Part shown: positions 45,597 through 55,160 of the stretch, one piece after another
How positions within the stretch are numbered: position 1 is the stretch's first letter
Layout: every line of letters begins with the position of its first letter
NCBI RefSeq assembly: GCF_900167975.1
Contig: NZ_FUZU01000001.1
Span: 2,463,655 to 2,527,654 of the forward strand
DNA length: 64,000 nt
Direction of reading: 5' to 3'
Origin: Ohtaekwangia koreensis
GTDB lineage: Bacteria > Bacteroidota > Bacteroidia > Cytophagales > Cyclobacteriaceae
Program-made: the position numbers and the translations under genes
The notes under the pieces: generated by a model
Database searches by the model: none
What the model saw: only the letters and a program-made list of their open reading frames with translations
Told to the model about the DNA's origin: nothing

Positions 45597-45653
45597 CATG
45601 TTAACGTGTGAATGCTGTAGTCTTTCGGGATTAAAGATATATTTATAGAATGA

Positions 45654-45682
45654 TCAGGTATATATCTATGAAATATACCTGA
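45654..45682. terminator. Hairpin between convergent GH3 and SDR genes
   Basis: A perfect 10-bp stem (45654-45663 with 45673-45682) and 9-nt loop sits in the 103-bp gap between two convergent stops. No T-run on either side, so terminator strength is uncertain. Confidence 0.5.
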
Positions 45683-45699
45683 CCATTACCCATCACCAA

Positions 45700-46431
45700 T
45701 TACCAGTTTACTCTGCCATTGTCATCGAAAAATCCTCCCGTTGGGCCATCATCAGGAAGCGTAGCGAGTTTTACCGAAATAGATGCACCTTGACTTCTGG
45801 TTCTTGGTCCGGTGTTATCATTGAGGTCTGTTGCACAGAAACCCGGATCGGCAGAATTTATTTTGATCGGAGTGAGGCGAAGTTCATGAGCAAACATAAC
45901 GGTCACGGCATTCAACGCTGCCTTCGAGGTATTATACCCGAGTGGTTTATGCACATAGTATATATAGTGCGGATCGGTATTTTGCGTGATAGAGCCCAGG
46001 CCACTGGATACATTCACGATTCTTCCTGCTGTTGATTTTTTGAGGAGTGGTAAAAATTGCTGAATGGTAGCAATCGCACCAAATACATTTGTATTATATG
46101 TTTGCTTAATAATTTCCAGCGGAACTTCACTGGCCGGTATACCGACATCAATCCCTATACCGGCATTGTTAATGAGTATATCCAGGACGCCAAATTCTTT
46201 TTCAACGCTGAGTCTTGCCTGGTGAATAGAGGTTTCATCGGTTACATCCATAGTCACCAGGTGAGCATCTATACTTTCTTTTTCCAATTCGTTGATAGCT
46301 TCTTCACCTTTCTTCCTATCCCGTGAAGTAATCAGGACCGTAATATTTTGTTGACCGAGCTGACGGGCGATTTCAAATCCCAGGCCTTTGTTACCACCCG
46401 TGATGAGAGCAATTTTTTTGTTTGTTGTCAT
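45700..46431 (-). CDS. Short-chain dehydrogenase/reductase
   Basis: A 243-aa classical SDR. I use ATG 46431 (MTTNKKIALITGG), where the cofactor motif TGGNKGLG then lies at about 11-18; a GTG 24 bp upstream is open but adds nothing conserved. Other SDR motifs are NNAGIG, the active-site Ser in the VNVSSGLG strand, and YNTSKAALN (YxxxK). It is similar in layout to bacterial carbonyl-reductase-like SDRs and probably NADPH-dependent. Substrate unknown. Confidence 0.92.
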   Translation of the reverse strand: MTTNKKIALITGGNKGLGFEIARQLGQQNITVLITSRDRKKGEEAINELEKESIDAHLVTMDVTDETSIHQARLSVEKEFGVLDILINNAGIGIDVGIPASEVPLEIIKQTYNTNVFGAIATIQQFLPLLKKSTAGRIVNVSSGLGSITQNTDPHYIYYVHKPLGYNTSKAALNAVTVMFAHELRLTPIKINSADPGFCATDLNDNTGPRTRSQGASISVKLATLPDDGPTGGFFDDNGRVNW

Positions 46432-46541
46432 TGTATTTTTCGTTTTCAATGACACAAAATTGCTTTAACGCTGATGGTAAACTCTGGTGAAGGCTTCCGT
46501 AAAAAAGGTGAGCACTTCAGTTTTTTTGCACAGCGGTTACG

Positions 46542-47024
46542 CTATTGCTCGATCAACCTTACCCATTGATTGACTACTTTTTCCAATGTAGCTTTTTTAG
46601 CCAGTACATCTTCCATGCTAAAGAACTTAGCAAGGCGCCTGTCTTTGTAGTCACCTTCCAGTAAACCGGTGTTGTCATCAATCATGGCACCGTTGTAGAA
46701 TATAAATACGATCAGGATATAAGTTTGTGATCGCATATTAAAAGCGGCCATGTCTTCCTTATAGAAGAAACTCGGTGCATTCCATTTTATCCGTTCAGAA
46801 AGCTTACTGTTCGCATTCATGATGATACTTCTCAACGCTTCCAATTCCGGTTTCAACGGATGCTTGAGGTCTTTCAGAAAGACATTTACTTTCGGAGTAT
46901 CATTGATGTCTTTGTTCGATACTTTGGTAGTCTTTGCAGCTACTTTTTTTGCTGTTTTCTTCGCAGGTTTCTGTATTGATTTTTTGACTGTTTTTGCTGC
47001 TTTACTTGCTGCTTTTTTTGCCAT
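46542..47024 (-). CDS. DUF1801 protein with Lys/Ala-rich N-terminal tail
   Basis: A 160-aa protein. The first ~40 residues are almost only Lys, Ala, Thr and Val (repeated KKAA, AKKTAKK), similar to histone H1-like tails, and should bind DNA or RNA non-specifically. The rest (about 45-160) is a DUF1801 domain, with the IKWNAPSF block as the clearest mark. DUF1801 resembles YdhG/YjbR-type folds of uncertain function. The fusion of a nucleic-acid-binding tail to it is noteworthy. Confidence 0.86.
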   Translation of the reverse strand: MAKKAASKAAKTVKKSIQKPAKKTAKKVAAKTTKVSNKDINDTPKVNVFLKDLKHPLKPELEALRSIIMNANSKLSERIKWNAPSFFYKEDMAAFNMRSQTYILIVFIFYNGAMIDDNTGLLEGDYKDRRLAKFFSMEDVLAKKATLEKVVNQWVRLIEQ

Positions 47025-47108
47025 GTGGTTTGATAGAGAAGCTTGTGTATAATATATCTTTACCCATTGGAGAATAAAGATATATCTGTTATCGATTATC
47101 GTATATAC

Positions 47109-47516
47109 CTAGTTTTGTGCAAGACTATTTGGATCCATGTACATGATTTCCCAATGGTGGCCATCCAGATCATAAAAGCTGCGTCCGTACATCCATCCCT
47201 GGTCTTGAGGATCATTGGGAGATGTAGCGCCAGCCTGGAGTGCTTTGTTTACGAGGTCATCTACTTTTTCACGCGTGTCTGCTGAAAGGGTTAAGATCGT
47301 TTCGGTACTGCGTGTGGCATCGACTACATCTTTCCTGGTAAATGTTTTGAAGAATTCCCTCACCAGCAACATGATGAATATATCTTCGCCAACCACCATG
47401 CACGTTGCATTCTGATCTGTGAATTGAGGATCGAAGGTGAAGCCAATTTTAGAAAAGAACTCAATGGTTTTATCGAGGTCTTTCACCGGGAGGTTTACGA
47501 AGATCTTGGTTGCCAT
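47109..47516 (-). CDS. VOC-family (glyoxalase/bleomycin-resistance-like) protein
   Basis: A 135-aa VOC-fold protein. The frame is open to 47603, but ATG 47516 (MATKIFVNLPVKDLDK) is the natural start for the family; upstream residues look like translated spacer. It shows two beta-alpha-beta-beta-beta units, with LPVKDLDKTIEFFSKIGF at the start and the metal-ligand-like DLDGHHWEIMYMD block at the end. Related YP_-type proteins are annotated as extradiol dioxygenase-like or glyoxalases; the substrate is unknown. Confidence 0.9.
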   Translation of the reverse strand: MATKIFVNLPVKDLDKTIEFFSKIGFTFDPQFTDQNATCMVVGEDIFIMLLVREFFKTFTRKDVVDATRSTETILTLSADTREKVDDLVNKALQAGATSPNDPQDQGWMYGRSFYDLDGHHWEIMYMDPNSLAQN

Positions 47517-47928
47517 GGAATAAGATTTAAAGTACAAACATATAGTCAATAACGAAAACAACGTTGCGCGAAATGCGACAATCAATAGGGCTGGTTGCGA
47601 CAATTATCGGGTTGCATGCAGCGTCCGTTAATCGATGTGCTGTTGACTGTAGTTCAACGTCACTATTAATGAACGAATTTTATTTCAGATTACTATATCC
47701 GTCTGTAAAATAGTAGAAGGTATTTAAGCCGTTGAAACATTTATATAGCAACAGCGATTGTTTGTATACCGCTACTCTGTTTCAGGAATAGCAGAGTATA
47801 TCGGCAGCAACACGTTGGGTTGCTGCTGATAGAAGCGATTATATAGTATAGTATTGAGCCCGTAGTCGAAGTTCATGATCATCAATCACGAGCACATCTT
47901 TGAATGGCAATCGTAGATGAGTTCTGAA
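47517..47928. other. Intergenic stretch with a possible decayed coding remnant
   Basis: 412 bp without an intact gene. On the - strand just after the permease stop (47928 down to about 47775), the frame reads PFKDVLVIDDHELRLRAQ, then after an apparent one-base shift YNRFYQQQPNVLLPIY. The first part looks like the start of a response-regulator receiver (VIDDHE). It is too short and too broken to call more than a possible remnant. Confidence 0.35.
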
Positions 47929-50295
47929 CTATTCATTTCGCAGGGACTGTGCAGGGTTTCTTCTTCCTGCACGAAGCGCTTGTGTGCTCACAATGACCAG
48001 GGCGAATAGCAACGCTATTGCTCCCGAAGCAAGTAATACCCACAGCGGAACTTCGATCCTATAGCTATAGCGTTCCAGGAATTCGTTCATCATCCACCAT
48101 GCAAGAGGAGCCGCAATCAAAAAGGCAATGATCACCATGCGCGAAAAATCTTTCGAGATGAGTACAACAATTCCACTCAGCGTTGCGCCGAGTACTTTAC
48201 GAATCCCAATCTCCTTGGTACGTTGCTCTGCTGTAAAGGCAGCTAACCCAAACAAACCAAGACCTGTGATGAAGATTGCGAGGAAAGCAAATATATTGGA
48301 CAGGTCACTGATCAAATTGATCTCTGTAAATTTTTTGGCAAATTCAGTATCGGCAAATGTATAGTCGAATGGATAGGCAGGATTATACTTAGTAGTAACC
48401 TTCTCGACTTCCTTTACAGATTCCGGTATAGTTTTGCTATCCGGTAAGCGAATCGTAATAAAGTTTGCTGATTCAGTACGGAGTACAGTGAACGATGGTT
48501 TTACTTCCTGAAAAAGACTTCCCATCAATACGTTTTCAGTTATACCGATAACTTCAAATTTGTCACCCCATATATCGAGTTGTGTTCCAATTGGATCTTT
48601 TAATCCCATGACTTCAATGGCAGCCTGGTTTAAAATCACAGCAGCGGTATCACTTTTATGCTCTTCTGAAAAATCACGTCCTTCTGTAATTTTTGTTCCC
48701 ATCGTTTTATTATAGTCGTAGTCTACCCGTAGCGTTGTGAACAGTACTTTTAAGTCTTCAGGTTTCCCGGGCCAGCCTACAAAGTTGTTGGAAAATATAG
48801 CGGTGACCGGACTTTGTGATTTGGTTACAGATGTAGCGATATTTCCGTTCAGCAATTCATTCTTAACTGCCTTATAATTTTTCTCAAGATCAGCCGTGCA
48901 GTCTACCATCATTAATTTGTTCTGCTGGTAGCCAAGCTCACGATCTTTGATATGGCTTATCTGTTGTTGTATAATGAGTGTTGAAGAGATCAATATTATA
49001 GAGAAGCCAAACTGTAATGTCACTAAAATCTTTCTGGGGGTAACGCCCGTTTTTCCAACCGTGATTTTTCCTTTTAATACTGCTGCAGGTTGAAACGATG
49101 AAAGATAGAAAGCAGGATAACTTCCCGACAGCAAGCCGGTAAATAATACAAGTGATACAGATAAAATCCAGAACAGGGGAGAAGTAAAGTCGAGTGTAAG
49201 CTTTTTCTGCACCAATGTATTATAGAATGGTAAAGCTATCTCTACCAAAACAATTGCCAGTAGTAACGCGAACATAGACAACAGGACAGACTCACCTAAA
49301 AACTGCGCGACAATTTCTTTTCTCCTTGAACCAACACTTTTACGTATGCCTACTTCGCGTGCTCTGCGCTCCGAACGTGCCGTAGAGAGATTCATGAAGT
49401 TGATACAAGCAATGATCATAATGAACGCAGCAATTGCAGTGAAGCCGGTTACATAATCAATCAAACCACCTTCCTCAATACCATTCTTAAAACTACTGTG
49501 AAGTCGCCAGCGACTCATCGGGTATAGAAACACTTCGCGCTTCATTTCATCTTCACCATTCTTGGTAAGTATATCGCTGATACTTTTATCAACATTTTCG
49601 GAAGGTGTACCCGGCGCAAGCTCAACAAATGTCTGGAATGAATATTCACCCCAGGTGTTCTCAGTCTCTTTTATCCATTCTGCATATTTCTTATTGTGAT
49701 CCCATGGAATAAGACATTCAAATTCGAAACTCGAATTGCGGGGTATATCTTTTAATATACCAGTAACCTTGAGATCAGCAAAGTTGCTAACATTCACGAG
49801 TTGATTGATCGGATCCTGATCGCCAAACAACGCCTTGGCTGCAGATTCGGTTAATACTATAGAGGTAGGGTCATCGAGTACAGTAGCGGCATCGCCTTTT
49901 ATCAATTCAAACTGAAACATTTCCAGGAATGCCTTACCAACGAAGTGTCCTTGCTTCACGATACGGTTATCACCTACGCGCAGTAAATGTTCTCCACCCC
50001 AGTCTACAAGCACAGTATTCCTGACGTGCGTATCTGCATTTTTGATTCCTTCTGCCAACGGCTGCGGACCAGATGTCCAGGAACTGATTGTACCATCGAA
50101 GTGCGATTTAATCCACGCCTGGTATAGATTGTCATACTTCGGCTGAAAGCGATCGTAGGTTACTTCATCGTATACCCATAGTAAAATCAGAATGGTACAT
50201 GCAATGCCAATGGAAAGACCAGAGATATTGATGACGGAGTAAACAGAATTTCGAAGTAAGTTTCGTAAAGCGATTTTGAAATAATTCTTCAGCAT
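47929..50295 (-). CDS. FtsX/MacB-type ABC transporter permease
   Basis: A ~788-aa ABC permease of the large Bacteroidota FtsX/MacB class. The start is ATG 50295 (MLKNYFKIALRNLLRN), the family N-terminus; the open frame extends 93 bp further without conserved sequence. It has membrane helix 1 near residues 20-42, a MacB periplasmic domain, three helices around 285-430, a second periplasmic domain, and three C-terminal helices (about 670-780), that is, two FtsX units with the EIGIRKVLGAT signature. No ATPase gene is adjacent, common for this class. Probably works in macrolide/peptide or lipoprotein-type export or mechanotransmission. Confidence 0.92.
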   Translation of the reverse strand: MLKNYFKIALRNLLRNSVYSVINISGLSIGIACTILILLWVYDEVTYDRFQPKYDNLYQAWIKSHFDGTISSWTSGPQPLAEGIKNADTHVRNTVLVDWGGEHLLRVGDNRIVKQGHFVGKAFLEMFQFELIKGDAATVLDDPTSIVLTESAAKALFGDQDPINQLVNVSNFADLKVTGILKDIPRNSSFEFECLIPWDHNKKYAEWIKETENTWGEYSFQTFVELAPGTPSENVDKSISDILTKNGEDEMKREVFLYPMSRWRLHSSFKNGIEEGGLIDYVTGFTAIAAFIMIIACINFMNLSTARSERRAREVGIRKSVGSRRKEIVAQFLGESVLLSMFALLLAIVLVEIALPFYNTLVQKKLTLDFTSPLFWILSVSLVLFTGLLSGSYPAFYLSSFQPAAVLKGKITVGKTGVTPRKILVTLQFGFSIILISSTLIIQQQISHIKDRELGYQQNKLMMVDCTADLEKNYKAVKNELLNGNIATSVTKSQSPVTAIFSNNFVGWPGKPEDLKVLFTTLRVDYDYNKTMGTKITEGRDFSEEHKSDTAAVILNQAAIEVMGLKDPIGTQLDIWGDKFEVIGITENVLMGSLFQEVKPSFTVLRTESANFITIRLPDSKTIPESVKEVEKVTTKYNPAYPFDYTFADTEFAKKFTEINLISDLSNIFAFLAIFITGLGLFGLAAFTAEQRTKEIGIRKVLGATLSGIVVLISKDFSRMVIIAFLIAAPLAWWMMNEFLERYSYRIEVPLWVLLASGAIALLFALVIVSTQALRAGRRNPAQSLRNE

Positions 50296-50483
50296 ATAAG
50301 GCGTTGATGTGATCTGATTTGAAATGCGTTTGTTCGTTACACATTGTGCAACGGCAACCACGATTTCAATATCAATGCCATATAGCAATTATGGCTTTAA
50401 AGCACAATTAGAAAGATTTGGTTATCAAAGGCCAGATCATTAGTGAACGCAGATGTCCGGATGCGGGCGATAATTAAAAGATG

Positions 50484-51263
50484 CTATTCAAATAATTCCT
50501 GTTCCTCTGTATAGTACGTTATCCGGGAATTCACCGTTTGTGAAATAATTTTTCCACCGGTAGGGCTATGCGTTTTCTTTGAATTGTGGATGTCCAGGAA
50601 ATCTCTGATTTCACCACTGATGATGTCGGGATCTTTTTTGAGAATCTGTTTCTCCGCATTTTTCAAAACAGACTTAATAGACTTTGCTAATCGCTTGATC
50701 GCGTTGTCCGGAATTTTGTTGCTGACAGACATGGGAGATATTTTTGCGTCCCACAAAATTTCGTCAGCGTATGCATTTCCTATACCTTTTATATTGTGCT
50801 GATCGAGCAATACATTTTTAATGATCGCTTTTTTCTTACTCAGAATTCCTTTTAAAAAATCAGCGTCAACTTCAGGTGACATGGCATCCGGGACATCGCT
50901 CGGTTCAGGATTAAGCGTGATGGTTGCTGCTTTCTGAAAGTCAGTTAATACCAGCTTAATATCTTCATCGAACAGAATTTCGAGGATGCTATGTTTGGGT
51001 TCTTCTTCATGTTCAACCAAATATAGCTTGCCTCGCAGCATCAGGTGCAACCGGAGAATATCATCATTCTTGAATTTGAAATAAAGCTCTTTACCGTCAC
51101 GGTATACTTCCGCCAGTGCCTGCTTGTCCAGTGCTTTTTTGAGTTTCGCCTCGGGAGCGTTTGATTTTTTGGCAAACAAAAGATTTACATCCTTCACTTT
51201 TTTATTGTGCAGCTTCTTCTGAAGATTTATACTGAATGCTTGGAGGTCTGGTAATTCTGGCAT
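50484..51263 (-). CDS. Fpg/Nei-family DNA glycosylase lacking the zinc finger
   Basis: A 259-aa base-excision repair glycosylase. The catalytic N-terminus MPELPD supplies Pro2 (Schiff base) and Glu3. The helix-two-turn-helix motif GIGNAYADEILW and the preceding DQHNIK are conserved. The C-terminal finger of Fpg/Nei normally has four cysteines, but here the corresponding HSPTGGKIISQTVNSRITYY segment has none, so this is a zincless-finger type. The finger arginine is kept (SRITYY). It should remove oxidised purines or pyrimidines with AP-lyase activity. Confidence 0.9.
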   Translation of the reverse strand: MPELPDLQAFSINLQKKLHNKKVKDVNLLFAKKSNAPEAKLKKALDKQALAEVYRDGKELYFKFKNDDILRLHLMLRGKLYLVEHEEEPKHSILEILFDEDIKLVLTDFQKAATITLNPEPSDVPDAMSPEVDADFLKGILSKKKAIIKNVLLDQHNIKGIGNAYADEILWDAKISPMSVSNKIPDNAIKRLAKSIKSVLKNAEKQILKKDPDIISGEIRDFLDIHNSKKTHSPTGGKIISQTVNSRITYYTEEQELFE

Positions 51264-51495
51264 ACTCGGTTTATCAAATGATCTCTATAAATGTATTCCT
51301 GCCCATGGCGTTGGGCGAAAGTACTAGCAAGTGTGGTGACATGCAAGATGCCGCGACAGCATTTAATACACAGATATTCGTCCCATTTACCAGTTATTTG
51401 CCCCAGCCCTATAGCTATAGTGACCTTTCAGTTTACCCCTTGCGAAACCTTTTTTACTTTTACCACGTGAAGGCAACGATTTACCCCAATCCGCT

Positions 51496-52428
51496 ATGAA
51501 AGCATTTATTTCACAAACCACACCAGGTTTTACTTTTCGTGTCTGGGCACACTTTGTTGAAACATTAAAATCACCATTCCCTTATTACCTCAACGATGAT
51601 CGTAAGAATACTCTAATCCCCGCAGGCATGAGTATTTTCCTGGTGGTCTTTATGTTGGTGTTTCAGCCGTATAACCCGCAGAAAGTTATTCTGATAGGCA
51701 GCGTTACCTTCATTGTCCTGTTTGCAAACATTGTTCTTTTGCCTCGATTATTTCCGGCACTCTTTGAGGTATCCAACTGGACGGTGGGTAAATATATTCT
51801 GTTTACGCTTTGGCAACTTTTCGTTGATGGTATAGCCACAGCTATTGCCTTGCACGTCTTTAATTTTCATCCCGAGGTCACGCTAATAGAAAAGATGTAT
51901 AAGGTTTATTCGGGTGTTTTCACCAATGGAATTATTCCCATTGCCCTTGCAACACTGGTTTTGCGGAATCAAATGCTGCAGGAAAACCTTCGCAGTGCTG
52001 TCATGGCCAATCGTGAACTTGAAAGAATCCGGTTGTTAAAGGAAGATCCAACACATACGAAATCAAATATAGTCACCATTTATTCCGATACGCGGGAAAC
52101 CCTCAGTCTGCCGCTCTCCGAACTTTTGTATGTGGAAGCAAGTGATAATTACTCTACAATATATTGGAAGAATGGTGAGGGTGTAGAAAAAAAGATGCTA
52201 CGGATCAACCTTAAAAACATGGAAAGTCAGCTCGATAATTATTTTGCCATTCGTTGTCACCGGTCTTTTATTGTTAACATCAATGCTATAGATCACGTTA
52301 CGGGTAATGCCAACGGCTATAAGCTGGGAATCAAGGATACCAATTTCTCGGTACCGGTATCGCGCGCAAAAGGAAAAGAAGTCATTGAAAAAATTGGCCA
52401 GCTCCGAAATGTATTTGAATTGAACTAG
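51496..52428 (+). CDS. Membrane-anchored LytTR transcription regulator
   Basis: A 310-aa one-piece regulator: four membrane helices (about 43-165) in a layout like the LytS sensor, a short linker, and a LytTR DNA-binding domain at about 205-305 (LSELLYVEASDNYSTIYW, FAIRCHRSFIVNI). There is no receiver domain and no kinase, so it would act from the membrane. A TonB-dependent receptor gene starts 243 bp downstream on the same strand and is a natural target. The start is ATG 51496. Confidence 0.9.
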   Translation: MKAFISQTTPGFTFRVWAHFVETLKSPFPYYLNDDRKNTLIPAGMSIFLVVFMLVFQPYNPQKVILIGSVTFIVLFANIVLLPRLFPALFEVSNWTVGKYILFTLWQLFVDGIATAIALHVFNFHPEVTLIEKMYKVYSGVFTNGIIPIALATLVLRNQMLQENLRSAVMANRELERIRLLKEDPTHTKSNIVTIYSDTRETLSLPLSELLYVEASDNYSTIYWKNGEGVEKKMLRINLKNMESQLDNYFAIRCHRSFIVNINAIDHVTGNANGYKLGIKDTNFSVPVSRAKGKEVIEKIGQLRNVFELN

Positions 52429-52671
52429 TCATTCACCTCAAATTATAGTTATTGATAACACGGGCTTGTTTCTCGTACCTTAGCATATTCCACTCACTAC
52501 ATTCCGGTATATCTATACCTCTGTGCAAGCTTCATTCCCGTTAGGGAAGCAAACAAACTAAACACTTATGAATGCAATGCTCATCCACCTGGCAGGTATA
52601 ATCCTGCCAAAAACTTCTTTGCGCAGTGAGAATTTTTTCATCATCATGTTCACGATATCCTTATAGTACTT

Positions 52672-55080
52672 ATGAGAATACACGCATCCCTTCGATTGTT
52701 GACAAGCATGGTTATGCTTCTTACATGCGCACTGTCCGAGCTCGCTGCGCAGTCCACACAAACTATACGCGGGAAAGTTGTTGATGGTGTGAGTAACACC
52801 GCGCTTATCGGCGTAAGCCTTCTCATTGTAAGCTCCGATGATAAAGTATATGGAAGTACAACCGATTCAGAAGGAAGATTTCGTATTGACAACGTTCCCG
52901 TAGGCAGGCATACGATCAGAGTTACCTATATAGGATACGAAGAGCAGACCATTGCAAATGTTATCGTTACCGCAGGAAAGGAAGTTGTACTGACCTTTAG
53001 CCTTACGGAAAGTGTAAATCAATTGAATGAGGTCGTTATCATGGACAATGTCAAGAATGATAAAACCGCTACCAACAATGATATAGCAGTTGTAAGCGCT
53101 CGTTCGTTTAATGTAGACGACACGAAGCGATATGCGGGGGCTATAGGAGATCCTTCGCGGATGGCCGCTAATTTTGCAGGCGTTGTGGGAGGAAATGATT
53201 CACGTAATGACATCGTTGTGCGGGGGAATTCACCTACCGGGATGTTGTGGCAGCTTGAAGGATTGAATATTCCGAATCCAAATCACTTCGGTGCCCTTGT
53301 GAGCACAGGAGGTCCCGTAAGTATATTAAATAATAACAACCTCGATAAATCAGATTTCATGACCAGTGCCTTTCCGTCACAGTATGGAAATGCAACAGCC
53401 GGGGTATTCGACCTTCGGCTGCGCGATGGCAATAATGAAAAACGGGAACTCTTAGGACAAGTAGGGTTCAATGGATTTGAATTCGGTGCGGAAGGTCCAT
53501 TCTCAAAAAAATCGGGAGCTTCATATATAGCAAACTATAGATACTCTACCCTGGGATTATTTCAGACACTCGGTATAGAATTCGGAACCGGGTCCAACAC
53601 ACCTTCCTACCAGGACTTGAATTTCAAAGTAAGCTTGCCAACTTCCAACGGAGGGAAGTGGACTATATTTGGTATTGGCGGGATGAGCTCGGTTGATCTT
53701 CTTGGAAGTGAAGCTGATCTTGATAAAAATGACAATCTGTATGGTACTGAAAATCGTGATTCCTATACGCAATACAGAACTGGTGTGGCGGGCGTGAGTT
53801 ATGAAAAGAGTATAGCCAATACGTATCTACGTTTTACGGCAGGGGCAAGTGCTACCAGTGAAAGCTTTGATTCAGATTCACTCGTGCGCAACAATGAAAG
53901 CGAAGTGATCGCCCGACACCTTCGTGCAGAAGGCGATATGAATACACAGAAGTATTCTTTTAATTTTTATACGCGCACTAAATTCAACGCGCGCAATAGT
54001 GTTACCTCCGGCTTTTATATTGATGCTACACAATTCGACCTTTTCAATCGGGATGTATATGCCAACCTAAACAGTGACACCGTTCGGTTAGATGTGAAGG
54101 ATGAGGCTACACGATATCAATTTTTTAGTAGTTGGAAACACCGGTTCAGCCAACAGCTTGTTCTGAATGCTGGTGCACATGTACAATATTATAGCTTGAA
54201 TGAGCAATGGGCGCTGGAGCCGCGGGTTAGTCTCCAGTATATAATCAACACGAATCAATCCCTAAGTGTAGGATATGGAATTCATAACCAGGCCCAGAAT
54301 ATCACAACAAGTTTTATACAGACGAAGACATCAACCGGCGAACTTTTGCTGACAAATAAAAACCTCGACTTCACCACCAGTCAGCATTATGTACTCACAT
54401 ATGATTGGAATATATCTGAGAATCTACGATTGAAGGCAGAGGGATATTACCAGACATTATCGAATGTACCCGTTGAAAGAGAGCGCTCATCTTTTTCTGC
54501 GCTTAACACTGGTGTAAGTTTTGCTATAGAAGATGAAGATAGTCTTGTAAACAAAGGCTCGGGCCGTAACTATGGTATAGAGTTGACGCTTGAACGCTTC
54601 TTCAGCAAAGGATATTATTTTTTAATCACGACATCTTTGTTTGATTCAAAGTATAAAGGCAGTGATGGTATCAGCAGAAATACTGCATTCAACACACAGT
54701 ATGTATTGAATGCGCTGGCAGGCAAGGAGTGGCGTATTGGTAAGGCCCGAAATTTCTTTTCTGTTAACCTGAAACTTACCACCATAGGAGGGAAGCGGCT
54801 CACACCGATTGATATCGCGAATTCTCAGCTATATGGAAGGACTATATATAAAGAAAGCGAAGCATTCAGTGAAAGGCAAGATCCGTACTTCCGGGCTGAC
54901 CTTCGTTTTTCATATCGCAAAGAATATAAACGCAGTACACTTGAAGTTGCCCTCGACTTGCAAAACCTGACCAACAACGAAAACATTTTTATGCAATCGT
55001 ATAATGCACGTACGAACTCGGTGGTAACGCAATACCAGCAATCATTCTTTCCGGTTCCGTATGTTCGGTTTACATTTTGA
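52672..55080 (+). CDS. TonB-dependent receptor with carboxypeptidase-regulatory-like domain
   Basis: An 802-aa outer-membrane receptor. After the signal peptide (ends LSELAAQS) comes a CarboxypepD_reg-like beta-sandwich (about 30-118: IRGKVVDGVSNTALIGVSL), a plug domain (about 140-250: DPSRMAANFAGVVGGND, IVVRGNSPTGMLWQLEG), and a barrel ending in a strand with aromatic end FPVPYVRFTF. It has no SusD partner, so the substrate may be a siderophore, cofactor or peptide. It lies between the membrane LytTR regulator and a convergent YfiR-like protein gene. Confidence 0.94.
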   Translation: MRIHASLRLLTSMVMLLTCALSELAAQSTQTIRGKVVDGVSNTALIGVSLLIVSSDDKVYGSTTDSEGRFRIDNVPVGRHTIRVTYIGYEEQTIANVIVTAGKEVVLTFSLTESVNQLNEVVIMDNVKNDKTATNNDIAVVSARSFNVDDTKRYAGAIGDPSRMAANFAGVVGGNDSRNDIVVRGNSPTGMLWQLEGLNIPNPNHFGALVSTGGPVSILNNNNLDKSDFMTSAFPSQYGNATAGVFDLRLRDGNNEKRELLGQVGFNGFEFGAEGPFSKKSGASYIANYRYSTLGLFQTLGIEFGTGSNTPSYQDLNFKVSLPTSNGGKWTIFGIGGMSSVDLLGSEADLDKNDNLYGTENRDSYTQYRTGVAGVSYEKSIANTYLRFTAGASATSESFDSDSLVRNNESEVIARHLRAEGDMNTQKYSFNFYTRTKFNARNSVTSGFYIDATQFDLFNRDVYANLNSDTVRLDVKDEATRYQFFSSWKHRFSQQLVLNAGAHVQYYSLNEQWALEPRVSLQYIINTNQSLSVGYGIHNQAQNITTSFIQTKTSTGELLLTNKNLDFTTSQHYVLTYDWNISENLRLKAEGYYQTLSNVPVERERSSFSALNTGVSFAIEDEDSLVNKGSGRNYGIELTLERFFSKGYYFLITTSLFDSKYKGSDGISRNTAFNTQYVLNALAGKEWRIGKARNFFSVNLKLTTIGGKRLTPIDIANSQLYGRTIYKESEAFSERQDPYFRADLRFSYRKEYKRSTLEVALDLQNLTNNENIFMQSYNARTNSVVTQYQQSFFPVPYVRFTF

Positions 55081-55095
55081 TACAGTATAGGGGTA

Positions 55096-55142
55096 TGCCG
55101 GCTACGAACAGGATGAGGTATAGATTGGTGCAGTAGCCGGTA
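55096..55142. terminator. Hairpin between convergent TonB receptor and YfiR-like genes
   Basis: A 10-bp stem (55096-55105 with 55133-55142, one G-T pair) with a 27-nt loop lies in the 80-bp gap between two convergent stops. No T-run follows; shared terminator by position. Confidence 0.45.
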
Positions 55143-55160
55143 AGTATGTTAACCAGAATT

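Noticed and set aside
51236-51499. 87-codon + strand frame overlapping the Fpg start and the LytTR start
   Set aside because: Overlaps two real gene starts, has no recognised motif, and fits poorly with the divergent layout.
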